64,000 nt of DNA from Oscillospiraceae bacterium (GCA_900768705.1 CAAGEB010000075.1:1-64000), one strand, 5' to 3'. Shown: positions 54,340-63,461, numbered from the stretch's first letter. Notes: a model not told the origin generated them from the sequence alone. Program-made: numbers and translations.

Positions 54340-56490
54340 ATGAGAATTACCAATCCAACCATAATCAGAGGCTATAACCGCTCGCTTAATCGTCTTGCTA
54401 AAATGAAAGACGCAACGATGAAAAAGATTACATCTACCCGTGAATTCGGCAGAGCAAGCGAGGCTCCTCTGGCAGCGGCAAAGGCGCTTAATGTAAGAAA
54501 GTCGCTGGCGTATTCCGCACAGCATAAGGAAAATCTGAATGTTGCGGACAAATTTTATACCGAGGCGGAAACCTCTCTTCTTCAGGTTTCCGACAAAATG
54601 GCGACGATACGGGAGACGATAATCGCAGCCTGCAATAACGGTATCAAGAGCGTTGAGGAATACAATGTTTATGCCCAGCAGCTGGAGCAGGAAGCGGAAA
54701 AGCTGTGTGCGGTATTCAATACCGATACCGCAGGCCGTGCAATTTTCGGCGGCTGCAGCGATGATACTTCTCCCTTTGCTATTTTAAAGGACAGCAGCGG
54801 TAATTCTTCTACGGTAACTTATCACGGCGTTCCTGTCAACGCAATGGATGATCCTTCAAAGTTTCCCTACTCAAAGGATGTTTACATTGATATCGGACTT
54901 GGTATGAATATCGACCAGAATACGCAGAAAGTTGATCCTCAGTCTGTACTCTGCATTTCGTTCAACGGAGTGGAGGTTTCGGGCTGCGGAGCGCAGAGTG
55001 GCGTGGCAGATATAGATCTTTCGTCAATAAAGGCGGGAAAAAAGTACTGCATTGATGTGTATGCGGGAAATATGAAAAAGACAATTGAGTTTACCGGGGT
55101 TATTCCCGATCCCTCGGATACAACCGAACAGATCTATGCAAAGAATGTTCAGGCGATACGCACCGAACTGGATAAGGCGTATGCTCCCGAATTTCCCAAT
55201 GCCGAGGACAGACCTACCATCGATGAGCAGGGAGTTATTTCGATAAAGGACGGCATTGTCTGCGTTGTTAACAACGAATATGCAAAGAAAACCGAGCAGC
55301 TTACCGTTGACAACGATTCCGGATATACGAACAAATATAAACTGGATTTCGACAGCCTTGTGGAGGGTCAGGAATATACATTTACCGCAGTTGTGGGAGA
55401 TGTGAAAAAGACAGTTTCCTTTACCGCCCGTGACACCGACGATAATTCTATTGCTGCCGCAAACGAGGCGCTTAAGGCAGCTTTCGGCGGTTCCGGCAAA
55501 ACGCCCGTTATTTCCTCCAATGAGGCGAATAAAGGCGTAATAACCTCCGAGGGCTATGCGGTAAAAATTACCGATGTTAAAACCTCAAAAACCGACGGCA
55601 GCTTTATGAATTACAATCAGATAAGCTATCCCGATTTGGAAGCAGGCAAAGAATATTCCTTCGCTATGAATGTGGGGGGAGAATATAAGAAAATCAGCTT
55701 TACCGCCAAGGACAATGCCGCAGATAACCGGACTGAAATCCAGTCAAAGATTGACGCTGCATTTGCGGGAACGGGACTGAATGCGGTAATAGACGCAGAC
55801 GGACGGCTTTCTGTTGCAGCCGCAGGCGGATTGACGCTGAGCGGCACGGATGCGGGAACTTTGTTTACAGGAACAACGCTTAAAACAGGTCTGATTGCCG
55901 GAGATTATAATTTTGATCTGGATATCGGCGGAAAGACGGTCAGCGTTGATTTCACCGCCACCGGGGTTGATTCCGACGATCAGGCTGCGCTTCAGCAGGC
56001 GGTAAACCTTGCGCTTACCAACACCGGATTCAGTGCTTCGGTGGACGGCAGCGGAGTTCTTTCCGTTTCTCCGAGGACGCTCTCTTCAATTTCTACCACT
56101 CCTGCAGGAGACTCATCTTCGGGAAGTGAAATATTCGAGCGTCAGTCCGTATATTCCTCAAATTATATTCAGCTTACTCTCGACGCTGCAAGAGCACTCC
56201 GCAACGGAGATATCGAATATGCCAACGGCTGCATTGACAGAATAGTATCGGCGAATGAAAATCTTCTGGTGGAAATCGCCAATCTCGGCTGCAATGAGGA
56301 CTTTATAGAATTTAATACGGAGCGTCTGACTACTCGTGAATACAATCTCCAGGAACGCCAGAACGATCTGGAATGTACCAGTCTGGAGGAGCAGTCCACA
56401 TTGCTCAAGCAGTACACGGCACTTTACAATGCGTGTCTTCAGATTGCGTCGGAGGTTGTTCCCAACAGCATCTTCAACTATATGAAGTAA
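54340..56490 (+). CDS. flgL: Oversized flagellar hook-associated protein 3 FlgL with repeat insertion
   Basis: A 716-residue FlgL; ordinary FlgL is near 300. The N-terminal flagellin-like helix region (MRITNPTIIRGYNRSLNRLAKM, to about residue 140) and the C-terminal helix region (about 605-716) are standard and build the junction to the filament. Between them, about residues 225-580 contain what look like four copies of a beta-rich module of 70-110 residues, each with the pattern AGK-Y-F-V-VG---K-V-FTA, then an acidic helix ending in A-FxGxG. Similar units occur in FliD of this window. The insertion should be exposed on the filament surface. Confidence 0.92.
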   Translation: MRITNPTIIRGYNRSLNRLAKMKDATMKKITSTREFGRASEAPLAAAKALNVRKSLAYSAQHKENLNVADKFYTEAETSLLQVSDKMATIRETIIAACNNGIKSVEEYNVYAQQLEQEAEKLCAVFNTDTAGRAIFGGCSDDTSPFAILKDSSGNSSTVTYHGVPVNAMDDPSKFPYSKDVYIDIGLGMNIDQNTQKVDPQSVLCISFNGVEVSGCGAQSGVADIDLSSIKAGKKYCIDVYAGNMKKTIEFTGVIPDPSDTTEQIYAKNVQAIRTELDKAYAPEFPNAEDRPTIDEQGVISIKDGIVCVVNNEYAKKTEQLTVDNDSGYTNKYKLDFDSLVEGQEYTFTAVVGDVKKTVSFTARDTDDNSIAAANEALKAAFGGSGKTPVISSNEANKGVITSEGYAVKITDVKTSKTDGSFMNYNQISYPDLEAGKEYSFAMNVGGEYKKISFTAKDNAADNRTEIQSKIDAAFAGTGLNAVIDADGRLSVAAAGGLTLSGTDAGTLFTGTTLKTGLIAGDYNFDLDIGGKTVSVDFTATGVDSDDQAALQQAVNLALTNTGFSASVDGSGVLSVSPRTLSSISTTPAGDSSSGSEIFERQSVYSSNYIQLTLDAARALRNGDIEYANGCIDRIVSANENLLVEIANLGCNEDFIEFNTERLTTREYNLQERQNDLECTSLEEQSTLLKQYTALYNACLQIASEVVPNSIFNYMK

Positions 56491-56524
56491 TATATAGGTA
56501 ACAATAATTACGGAGGTGGTAAGT

Positions 56525-57145
56525 ATGATACCTAACTTGCTTCAAATCACGACAATTCCTATTCAGATCGAAATAAAGGTTACGAATGCAAAGCTTGAGT
56601 ATGCCGAGGACAGACAGCCAAAGGTCAATATAACCACAAAAAACGGCGGATATGTTATGCAGGCTGAGCCGCTTAAGCTGAACATCGATACCTACGAAGC
56701 CCGAAAAAGCCTCGGCTATGGTCACATGAATGACGAAGATATGTTGAAGCAGAAGGCACAGGAGGGTTTTTCCATTGCTTTTCAGGGAACTGCAAAGGTT
56801 TCTCAGGAGGGAGACGAGCTTGCCAAGGGAATGTCTCCTTCGGAAATCGCCATAAACAATGCCCGGGCAGGAGCTACGGTTGAGACGATTATGGAGTTCC
56901 TTCCGAAAGAGGGGGCGGATATTACCTTTGATGAAGGCAAACTGAACATTGAGTACCGTATGGGTACACAGGATTTTGACTGGGATGTGACTCCGGATTT
57001 GCCCATGGAGTTTATCCCCGGAAGCGTGGAGCTGATCGTAAGAGACAGGCCCAGAGTTGAAATTGAGTATCTGGGCGAGCCAATTTATGTTCCGGCAAGC
57101 GCAAATCCCAACTATAAGCCATCACAGTTAGATGTAAAGGGTTAA
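56525..57145 (+). CDS. DUF6470 family protein (YviE-like)
   Basis: A 206-residue protein in the yviE position between flgL and fliW, matching the DUF6470 family of unknown function. It begins PNLLQITTIPIQIEIKVTNAKLEY, and the second half is rich in beta strands (VPASANPNYKPSQLDVKG tail). ATG 56525 follows GGAGGTGG; a GTG three codons upstream (56516) lies inside that site. Confidence 0.85.
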   Translation: MIPNLLQITTIPIQIEIKVTNAKLEYAEDRQPKVNITTKNGGYVMQAEPLKLNIDTYEARKSLGYGHMNDEDMLKQKAQEGFSIAFQGTAKVSQEGDELAKGMSPSEIAINNARAGATVETIMEFLPKEGADITFDEGKLNIEYRMGTQDFDWDVTPDLPMEFIPGSVELIVRDRPRVEIEYLGEPIYVPASANPNYKPSQLDVKG

Positions 57146-57148
57146 AAA

Positions 57149-57577
57149 ATGAAGATTGAAACAAGAGATTTTGGCGAAGTTGAAATTGATGACAGCACGA
57201 TAATCACAATGACCGGCGGAATTATCGGCTTTGAGAACACAAAGCGCTATACGCTGCTCAGTCCTCTGGGAGACGATACCTTCCCCATGTGGCTTCAGTC
57301 GGTTGACGAAAAGGAGCCGTGCTTTGTGGTGTATGATCCGATGCAGATTTATCCGGATTATAGCTTTGAAATCACCGATGAGGAGCAGGAGCTGCTGAAA
57401 ATCACACCGGATGTTCCTTACCGCTGTCTTACGGTTGCTATTGTACCCGATGATTACCGCAAAACCACCATTAATCTTCGTTGTCCTATTGTTATCAATA
57501 CCCGTGACAATATTGCCGCACAAGTTATTCTGGAGGATTACGATTTCAAGTGTCCTGTATATTCCGAGGAGGCATAA
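57149..57577 (+). CDS. fliW: Flagellar assembly factor FliW
   Basis: A 142-residue FliW. The family core GGIIGFENTKRYTLL and the following WLQSVDEKEPCFVVYDPM are clear. In Bacillus, FliW binds either flagellin or CsrA, so that free FliW sequesters CsrA when flagellin is exported. It lies 3 bp before csrA, and the csrA ribosome site lies inside its last codons. Confidence 0.96.
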   Translation: MKIETRDFGEVEIDDSTIITMTGGIIGFENTKRYTLLSPLGDDTFPMWLQSVDEKEPCFVVYDPMQIYPDYSFEITDEEQELLKITPDVPYRCLTVAIVPDDYRKTTINLRCPIVINTRDNIAAQVILEDYDFKCPVYSEEA

Positions 57578-57580
57578 GAT

Positions 57581-57814
57581 ATGCTGGTTGTATCCAGAAA
57601 ATTGAATGAGAGCATAGCGATTGCCGATAATATCGAAATTACAGTTCTCGAGATTACCAAAGACAAGGTTAAAATCGGAATCAATGCTCCAAAAGAAATC
57701 AAGATTGTACGAAGCGAGCTTACCACTCTGCGCGAAACAAACGAGCAGGCGTCGCATATTTCCGGCACTGCGCTGGAACAGCTGCTTCATTCTCATAAAC
57801 AGGAGGAGAAATAA
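57581..57814 (+). CDS. csrA: Carbon storage regulator CsrA (translational repressor)
   Basis: A 77-residue RNA-binding protein. MLVVSRKLNESIAI is the family N terminus, and ITKDKVKIGINAPKEIKIVR the core with the RNA-binding arginine. CsrA blocks ribosome binding on target mRNAs with GGA motifs, notably flagellin in Bacillus. FliW is its antagonist and is encoded directly upstream. Its own site GAGGAGG contains two GGA-like motifs, so autoregulation is possible. Confidence 0.97.
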   Translation: MLVVSRKLNESIAIADNIEITVLEITKDKVKIGINAPKEIKIVRSELTTLRETNEQASHISGTALEQLLHSHKQEEK

Positions 57815-57816
57815 TT

Positions 57817-60171
57817 ATGTCCAGTGATATTATGAGATTGGCGGGAATCAATTCCGGCTATGATACCGAGTCGATGATTGAACAGATGATGTCGGCGTAT
57901 CAGACCAAGATTGATAACCAGAATAAAAAGCTGACAAAGCTTTCCTGGCAGCAGGAGGCTTACCGTGATGTTACTTCCAAGCTTACCGATTTCAAGAATA
58001 AGTATTTTGATATTCTGAAAAAGGATAGCTATCTGTTGAGTTCCAATATTTTCAACAAGTACAATTCTACTGTTACAAACAAGACCAATGGCGATAAGGC
58101 TGCCGGTATTTCCGTTACCACCACTACCTCTTCCAGAGAGGCAAGCTACAAGGTAAGAGTTGATCAGCTTGCTTCCGCAGCAAAGATACAGGGAAAGACC
58201 CTTTCTCCCGACGGCTTCAAGCTTGATTTGGAGAAGGCAGTTTCAACCGCTGTTCCCGACAGCGAGGGCAAGTATAATTTCGCCCTTGATGTAAAGGTGG
58301 GCGATGTTACCAGAACCATTGAGTTTGAGCCGGTTCTGAATGCGGACGACAGTCTGGATGTTTCCGGAACTATTGACGCTCTCAATACCCAGCTTAAGGA
58401 CGCCTTTGGTGAAATAGGAGACGGAAACGGCACTCTCTTTATTCAGGCAAAGGAGGACGCTTCCGGAAAGGTAATCTTCGATGTGGGCGGAAATGCGGCT
58501 GTTTCCATTACCGAGAAAACAGGAAACTTCGGTCTTGCCGCAATGAGAAAAAGCGTTGCTATTGCAACCCAGAGTGCTGTTACAGGTAAGAATACCGTTT
58601 CTGTTACCGTCGGAGATGTTACGAAAAATGTATCCTTTGAGGGCGTTTCCGAAAATTACTACGACAGCCGCAACGACAGCGGCAACAGTGCTATTCTTGC
58701 GGAATACAATGCGATGAAGGCTGCTGCTTATCGTAAGGACAACAACCTTTCCAGCACCGCAGAGGTAAGTCAGAGCGATCTGGACAATTATACATACACA
58801 TCCGTTCAGGCAGCCAAGGATAAGAATGCCGCTGCATTGAGCGAGGCTCTGGATAATGCCTTTTCCGATGAAGGAATTGATTTCACCATCAGCGGCTCCT
58901 ATGTTACCGCAACAAAGGGTGCTATTTCCCAGGAATTTTCCATAACTTCCGTTGAAGGCGGAACACTCGGAATTACCAAGGGTACTGCGGGAAACAAGTT
59001 CAGCGGAAGAACTAAGCTTACGGATATGGGAATTATCGGAAACGATATTTCTCTTGACGGAAATACGGGAAATACTACAAAGAACTATTCCTTCACGATA
59101 AACGGCGTTACTGTCAAGGCTGACGCAGACGCTACGATTGACGATCTGGTAAGCGCTGTCAACAAGAGCGGTGCCGGGGTGACAATGGCATATTCCGCAC
59201 TTACCAACTCCTTCTCCCTTACCGCTAATGATATGGGTTCCGGAGAAAGCATTGAAATTGATACGGATAACCGTATCCTTAAAGAGCTTGGAATTACCGA
59301 CGGCACAGTAACCGCAGGTCAGAATGCGATTATTAATGTTAACGGTCAGCAGATTTATCACAATTCCAACTCTTACACCGTTGAGGGAACCACTCTGAAA
59401 TTCACCGATGATATCGAGATTGGCACCGATTATAATATCGGCGTTACCAAGAGCTATGACGATGTAAAGCAGACAATCAAGGATTTTGTTGCCGACTACA
59501 ACCAGCTGATTGAAGATGTTTACGGTCATATCGGCACATCTCCCAAGAGGGACGAGAATAACAATACCTACGAACCGCTCACAGACGCCGAAAAGGAGGA
59601 AATGAGCGACGATGAGATCGAAAAGTGGGAGAAGGCTGCGAAGCAGGGCGTTATTTACAACGATTCCACCATTTCCGGCATTATGTCCCAGATAAGAACT
59701 GCGCTTTACAGTGCGGTTACACTGGGAGACGGAACCAAGTTCGGTCTGTACAATATCGGTATTACCACTTCCTCCGATTATACGGAACACGGAAAGCTGG
59801 AGATTGATGAGGATAAATTCAATAAGGCGTTCGAGGAGAATGCCGAGGCTATTGAAAAGCTCTTTACCGATCCCACGAACGGCGTTATGAACAGAGTCAA
59901 TAACATTATTGACAATGCCGTTAAAACCACGGGCAAGGTGAAAGGCTCTCTTATCCGCAAGGCAGGTCTGGAAAGCGGCTCCACCTCAACAGACAACTCC
60001 ATCTATAAGGAAATGAAGCGTATCACCGACCGTATATCCCAGCTTCAGGAACGCTACAATGCCAAGGAAGATTATTGGTGGAGCGTATTTACAAATCTGG
60101 AGTCTATGATGTCCGACCTTAATAGCCAGACCAGCTATATGTCCAGCTATCTCGGAACTTACAGCGGCTGA
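57817..60171 (+). CDS. fliD: Flagellar filament cap protein FliD (large)
   Basis: A 784-residue filament cap; Bacillus FliD is near 500. The N terminus (AGINSGYDTESMIEQMMSAY, then WQQEAYRDV) and the C-terminal coiled coil (KRITDRISQLQERYNAKEDYWWSVF) are typical. A Flagellin_IN-like motif follows at about 425-470 (FTINGVTVKADADATIDDLV). About residues 150-385 carry two units resembling the repeat module in FlgL (FALDVKVGDVTRTIEF and VSVTVGDVTKNVSFEG). GGAGGAG precedes ATG 57817. It is directly downstream of csrA, where flagellin sits in Bacillus. Confidence 0.95.
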   Translation: MSSDIMRLAGINSGYDTESMIEQMMSAYQTKIDNQNKKLTKLSWQQEAYRDVTSKLTDFKNKYFDILKKDSYLLSSNIFNKYNSTVTNKTNGDKAAGISVTTTTSSREASYKVRVDQLASAAKIQGKTLSPDGFKLDLEKAVSTAVPDSEGKYNFALDVKVGDVTRTIEFEPVLNADDSLDVSGTIDALNTQLKDAFGEIGDGNGTLFIQAKEDASGKVIFDVGGNAAVSITEKTGNFGLAAMRKSVAIATQSAVTGKNTVSVTVGDVTKNVSFEGVSENYYDSRNDSGNSAILAEYNAMKAAAYRKDNNLSSTAEVSQSDLDNYTYTSVQAAKDKNAAALSEALDNAFSDEGIDFTISGSYVTATKGAISQEFSITSVEGGTLGITKGTAGNKFSGRTKLTDMGIIGNDISLDGNTGNTTKNYSFTINGVTVKADADATIDDLVSAVNKSGAGVTMAYSALTNSFSLTANDMGSGESIEIDTDNRILKELGITDGTVTAGQNAIINVNGQQIYHNSNSYTVEGTTLKFTDDIEIGTDYNIGVTKSYDDVKQTIKDFVADYNQLIEDVYGHIGTSPKRDENNNTYEPLTDAEKEEMSDDEIEKWEKAAKQGVIYNDSTISGIMSQIRTALYSAVTLGDGTKFGLYNIGITTSSDYTEHGKLEIDEDKFNKAFEENAEAIEKLFTDPTNGVMNRVNNIIDNAVKTTGKVKGSLIRKAGLESGSTSTDNSIYKEMKRITDRISQLQERYNAKEDYWWSVFTNLESMMSDLNSQTSYMSSYLGTYSG

Positions 60172-60216
60172 TAAAGAGCGGCTTATTTCAAATTAAAATA
60201 TAAAGGATGGATTTTT

Positions 60217-60636
60217 ATGAATCCCTATTCTCAGTATAAGAAGCAATCCGTAACCACAATGACACCCGTTGAAGTGGTTATCAAGCTTTACAGCGAAATT
60301 GAGCGGCAGCTTGCGATTGGTATGCAGTTTGTCGAAGAGAAGAATTATGCAAAGTCCAACGACGCTTTTATAAAGGCGGAAAACTGCATTGACGCTTTGC
60401 GGGAAGCTCTTGATATGTCTGTCCCGATTTCTCACAATCTGGAGAGTTTATACATATTCTTCTATAAGGAGATTGTGAAAGCCAATGTAAGCAAGGACTG
60501 CACGGAGATCAAGAAGATAATCCCTATGTTCGGAGAGCTTCGGGACGCATTCACACAGATAAGCCAGATGACCAAAGAGGAAATCGAAGCGCAGGAAAAG
60601 GCTAATCAGAAGAAAGGCGGCTTGTTCAGCGAATAA
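60217..60636 (+). CDS. fliS: Flagellar export chaperone FliS
   Basis: A 139-residue FliS, the flagellin chaperone. MNPYSQYKKQSVTTMTPVEV is the family N terminus, and the four-helix pattern continues through IELYSEIERQLAIGM-like segments. It follows fliD by 45 bp, as in other Firmicutes. AAAGGATG precedes the start. Confidence 0.95.
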   Translation: MNPYSQYKKQSVTTMTPVEVVIKLYSEIERQLAIGMQFVEEKNYAKSNDAFIKAENCIDALREALDMSVPISHNLESLYIFFYKEIVKANVSKDCTEIKKIIPMFGELRDAFTQISQMTKEEIEAQEKANQKKGGLFSE

Positions 60637-60716
60637 GTTCAGGCTGTCGATAACCCATTATTTGCGGCGTATTTTTTCGGTAAGTTGTCGAAATATTGAG
60701 AAAAGAGGCGAGAATT

Positions 60717-61202
60717 ATGGCAGAGCTTTTTGGCTGTGAAAAGGCAGCGAGGATTTTGGAAACTATCCTATCCACGCTTCAGGAGTATGAAAAGCAGACA
60801 GATATGATGATCAATGCCGACCTGGAAACTATCCAGCAGGGGCTTATTGCCAGAAACGAGCTTATCGATACTCTCGATGAATTGCAGGATGACCTTGATG
60901 CGGTTCTGGAACTGGAAAGCCCGGAGGAACAGAAGCTGCTCAAGCAGCTTATCAACGGAAGCTTTATCAGTGTGCCTCTTGATGAAGCGCACAGGAAAAT
61001 TCAGCTTTTGCAGAGAAATATTGCGGTGGAAAAACAGCGCATTATCGACAAGGATAAGGTAATTTCCGGACAGTTCAAAAACCAGCATATCGATTCCCGC
61101 AAGGAGCTGGAACAACTTAAACAGACAAAGCAGAAGATTGGTTACTACAACAGCGCAGTTGTGGGAAGAGCAACAGGTCAGTCGCTGAACAAGAATTTAT
61201 GA
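60717..61202 (+). CDS. FliT/FlgN-like helical protein after fliS
   Basis: A 161-residue, wholly helical protein with a long heptad pattern (RKIQLLQRNIAVEKQRIIDKD) and a basic C terminus. Position after fliS matches FliT of Bacillus, a chaperone for FliD; the sequence also resembles FlgN-type chaperones in character. I do not recognise a specific family. ATG 60717 follows AAGAGGCGAG; an upstream in-frame TTG (60696) lacks a site. It appears to be the last gene of the flagellar run. Confidence 0.65.
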   Translation: MAELFGCEKAARILETILSTLQEYEKQTDMMINADLETIQQGLIARNELIDTLDELQDDLDAVLELESPEEQKLLKQLINGSFISVPLDEAHRKIQLLQRNIAVEKQRIIDKDKVISGQFKNQHIDSRKELEQLKQTKQKIGYYNSAVVGRATGQSLNKNL

Positions 61203-61208
61203 TAAATC

Positions 61209-61243
61209 GCCGCCGAGCAGGGAAGCAAGGCGGCTTGATTTTT
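61209..61243 (+). terminator. Probable terminator of the flagellar operon
   Basis: GCCGCC (61209-61214) pairs with GGCGGC (61229-61234), with a 14-nt loop, followed by TTGATTTTT. Outer AATC/GATT pairing could extend the stem. Confidence 0.6.
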
Positions 61244-61263
61244 GGAAAAAGGAAGATAGGAAA

Positions 61264-62160
61264 ATGAAATGCGAATTATGCCCGAGAAAATGCGGGGTTG
61301 ACAGGGATAGAGCAGTGGGCTTCTGCGGTATGACAAATGAAATCACTGCGGCGAGGGCGGCTTTGCACTATTGGGAAGAGCCTTGTATTTCCGGAAAATC
61401 CGGCAGCGGCGCAGTGTTTTTTTCGGGATGTGTGATGCGCTGTGTTTTCTGTCAGAATTACAATATAAGCGCCGAAAAGCAGGGAAAGGTTATCACTGTG
61501 GAAAGACTTGCCGATATTTTTCTGGAGCTTCAGGATAAGGGTGCGCTTAATATCAATCTGGTAAATCCCACCCATTTTGTTCCGCAGATAATCAAAGCTC
61601 TTGAAATATCACGATCAAAGGGATTGGCGCTTCCGATAGTGTATAACAGCGGCGGGTACGAGCGGGTGGAAACTTTGAAAATGCTGGATGGGTATATTCA
61701 GATTTATCTGCCGGATATAAAATATTATGATGATGATACGGCGAAAAGGTTGTCCGCAGCTCCGAATTATTTCAATACCGCAATGAACGCACTGGAAGAA
61801 ATGGTGCGTCAGACCGGAGAACCGGTATTTGACGAAAGAGACAGCGGGCGTGTGCTTTTAAGAGGAACACTGGTTCGTCATCTTGTGCTGCCGGAAAACT
61901 ATAAGGATTCCATACAAGTTATAAACAGAGTTGCCGAGCGTTTCGGCAATAAAATTCTGTTCAGCCTGATGAGCCAATACACTCCGTTTGGCAAAGTAAG
62001 ATCTGACCCTCGTTTTTCCGGATTAAACCGCAGGCTTACCACATTTGAATACAATAAAGCACTCAACGCTGTTATTGAAGCCGGTCTGGAGGGATATATG
62101 CAGGAGAAAAGCTCCGCTAAAGAAGAATACACTCCCGCTTTTGATTTTACCGGTCTTTGA
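61264..62160 (+). CDS. Radical SAM protein, PflX/COG1313 type
   Basis: A 298-residue radical SAM protein. The cluster motif is C56-x3-C60-x2-C63 (GCVMRCVFCQNYN). The N terminus carries extra cysteines (C3, C6, C10, C21) typical of the PflX subgroup, which is annotated as a pyruvate-formate-lyase-activating homologue without proven substrate. It contains LPDIKYYDDDTAKRLS and a C-terminal SLMSQYTPFG motif. It stands alone after the flagellar run; a link to flagella is not implied. Confidence 0.88.
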   Translation: MKCELCPRKCGVDRDRAVGFCGMTNEITAARAALHYWEEPCISGKSGSGAVFFSGCVMRCVFCQNYNISAEKQGKVITVERLADIFLELQDKGALNINLVNPTHFVPQIIKALEISRSKGLALPIVYNSGGYERVETLKMLDGYIQIYLPDIKYYDDDTAKRLSAAPNYFNTAMNALEEMVRQTGEPVFDERDSGRVLLRGTLVRHLVLPENYKDSIQVINRVAERFGNKILFSLMSQYTPFGKVRSDPRFSGLNRRLTTFEYNKALNAVIEAGLEGYMQEKSSAKEEYTPAFDFTGL

Positions 62161-62218
62161 TCCTTTTTATTAGGCATTTTGGTTAAAAAACGAGCTTAAT
62201 TTTTAGTTAATGATTGCA

Positions 62219-62247
62219 TTGATTTCTGTTAATCAATTGTGTATAAT
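62219..62247 (+). promoter_or_regulatory. Predicted promoter and operator for the LacI-family gene
   Basis: TTGATT at 62219-62224, a 17-bp spacer and TATAAT at 62242-62247. An inverted repeat ATTGATT-TCTGTT-AATCAAT (62218-62237) covers the -35 and spacer, a fitting position for autorepression. The leader from 62248 to 62383 shows no clear structure. Confidence 0.55.
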
Positions 62248-62383
62248 GTAAATATAAAGTCTTTATTCGCAGAAAACCCTGTATATTTATCGGTAATATG
62301 TATTTACAGTATTATTAGCAGGGTCATTTTGTGTATTCGGTTATTGGGATCGGTAATCAATAATTCTGTCCGGAGGGCTAAAT

Positions 62384-63385
62384 ATGCCGAAGAAACGAGT
62401 TACCATTGCAGATATTGCCAAAAAATGTAACACCAGCACTGTAACCGTGTCCAAGGCTTTGTGCGGGAGAAGCGGTGTCAGTGAAGAAGTGAGAGCTTAT
62501 ATTCGTAAAACTGCCGTTGAAATGGGTTATGTTTCCACAAAATCCGCCGGAGTAAAACCCGAGGGCGTTGTGGGAGTTCTTATTCCCGACAGGTTTATAA
62601 ATCCCAACGGTTCCTTTTACTGGGCTCTGTATAATAATATACTCGCATTGTTGAAAAGCGCAGGCTTTTCCTGTGTTCAGGAAAATATCGGAAGCGATGA
62701 GGAAGCGTCCCTTGCTGTTCCGAAAATGTTTGCCAATAATAAGATAATCGGCGTTATTTCACTGGGTCAGCTTAGCAGGGAATATATCACAATGCTGAAA
62801 GAGCATAACCGCAATCTGGTTCTGCTGGATTATTATCTGAACGGAATGAGCGTGGACAGCGTTGTGACGAACGGATTTTTCGGCGGATACAAGCTTGCCG
62901 AATACCTGATAGGTCTGGGTCATAGAAGTATAGGCTTTATCGGAACGATAAAATCCACCTCCAGTATTATGGATAGATTTATGGGTTATGTTAAGGCAAT
63001 GCTGGAGCACAACCTGGAAATTGATCCGAAATTCATTATTCCCGACCGAACGGAAAACGGAATAACCTTTGATACCCTTGATTTTCCCGAAAAGCTTCCG
63101 ACGGCTTTTGTGTGCAATTGTGATGAAACGGCATATCTGGCAATACGCGAGCTTCGTACAAGGGGAATTTCCGTTCCCGGTGATGTGTCAATTGTGGGTT
63201 ATGACAACTATCTTATCTCCGAGATTTCCGAACCGCAGATAACCACTATTCAGGTGGATTCTCTCGAAATGGCGAAAACAGCGGTGAATATACTTTTTGA
63301 GCGTATCGGCAGCCCGGAAAGTCCCGCCGGGATACATATTCTAGACGGGCAGCTTGTGGAAAAGGAATCGGCAAGAAAGATATGA
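62384..63385 (+). CDS. LacI family transcriptional regulator
   Basis: A 333-residue LacI-type repressor. The N-terminal helix-turn-helix reads VTIADIAKKCNTSTVTVSKAL (about 5-25), followed by the hinge segment and a periplasmic-binding-protein-like ligand domain (GVLIPDRFINP, then CNCDETAYLAIRELRTRGISVPGDVSIVGYDN). It should bind a sugar or sugar-like effector, but no transport or catabolic genes adjoin it in this window. CGGAGGG precedes ATG 62384. Confidence 0.95.
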   Translation: MPKKRVTIADIAKKCNTSTVTVSKALCGRSGVSEEVRAYIRKTAVEMGYVSTKSAGVKPEGVVGVLIPDRFINPNGSFYWALYNNILALLKSAGFSCVQENIGSDEEASLAVPKMFANNKIIGVISLGQLSREYITMLKEHNRNLVLLDYYLNGMSVDSVVTNGFFGGYKLAEYLIGLGHRSIGFIGTIKSTSSIMDRFMGYVKAMLEHNLEIDPKFIIPDRTENGITFDTLDFPEKLPTAFVCNCDETAYLAIRELRTRGISVPGDVSIVGYDNYLISEISEPQITTIQVDSLEMAKTAVNILFERIGSPESPAGIHILDGQLVEKESARKI

Positions 63386-63420
63386 AGTTAGATTTATACC
63401 GTAAAGAAATACTTTTAGGA

Positions 63421-63450
63421 CGGCAGGTGAAAAACTTGCCGCCTTTTTAT
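63421..63450 (+). terminator. Intrinsic terminator after the LacI-family gene
   Basis: CGGCAGGT (63421-63428) pairs with ACTTGCCG (63434-63441) with one wobble, loop GAAAA, then CCTTTTTAT. Confidence 0.88.
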
Positions 63451-63461
63451 GACAAAATGGG

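Noticed and set aside
54340..56490. FlgL as a misassembled fusion of two genes
   Set aside because: The reading frame is continuous, and normal N- and C-terminal FlgL regions flank a regular set of internal units, so a real insertion is more likely.
58243..59790. 515-codon minus-strand open frame opposite fliD
   Set aside because: It is antisense to fliD, without a ribosome site or recognisable domain.
60637..60716. Sigma-28-like promoter (GTCGATAA) before the fliT-like gene
   Set aside because: The -10 resembles GCCGATAA, but no TAAA lies 15 bases upstream, and CTGTCGATA also occurs near 9829 and 12353 without flagellar context.
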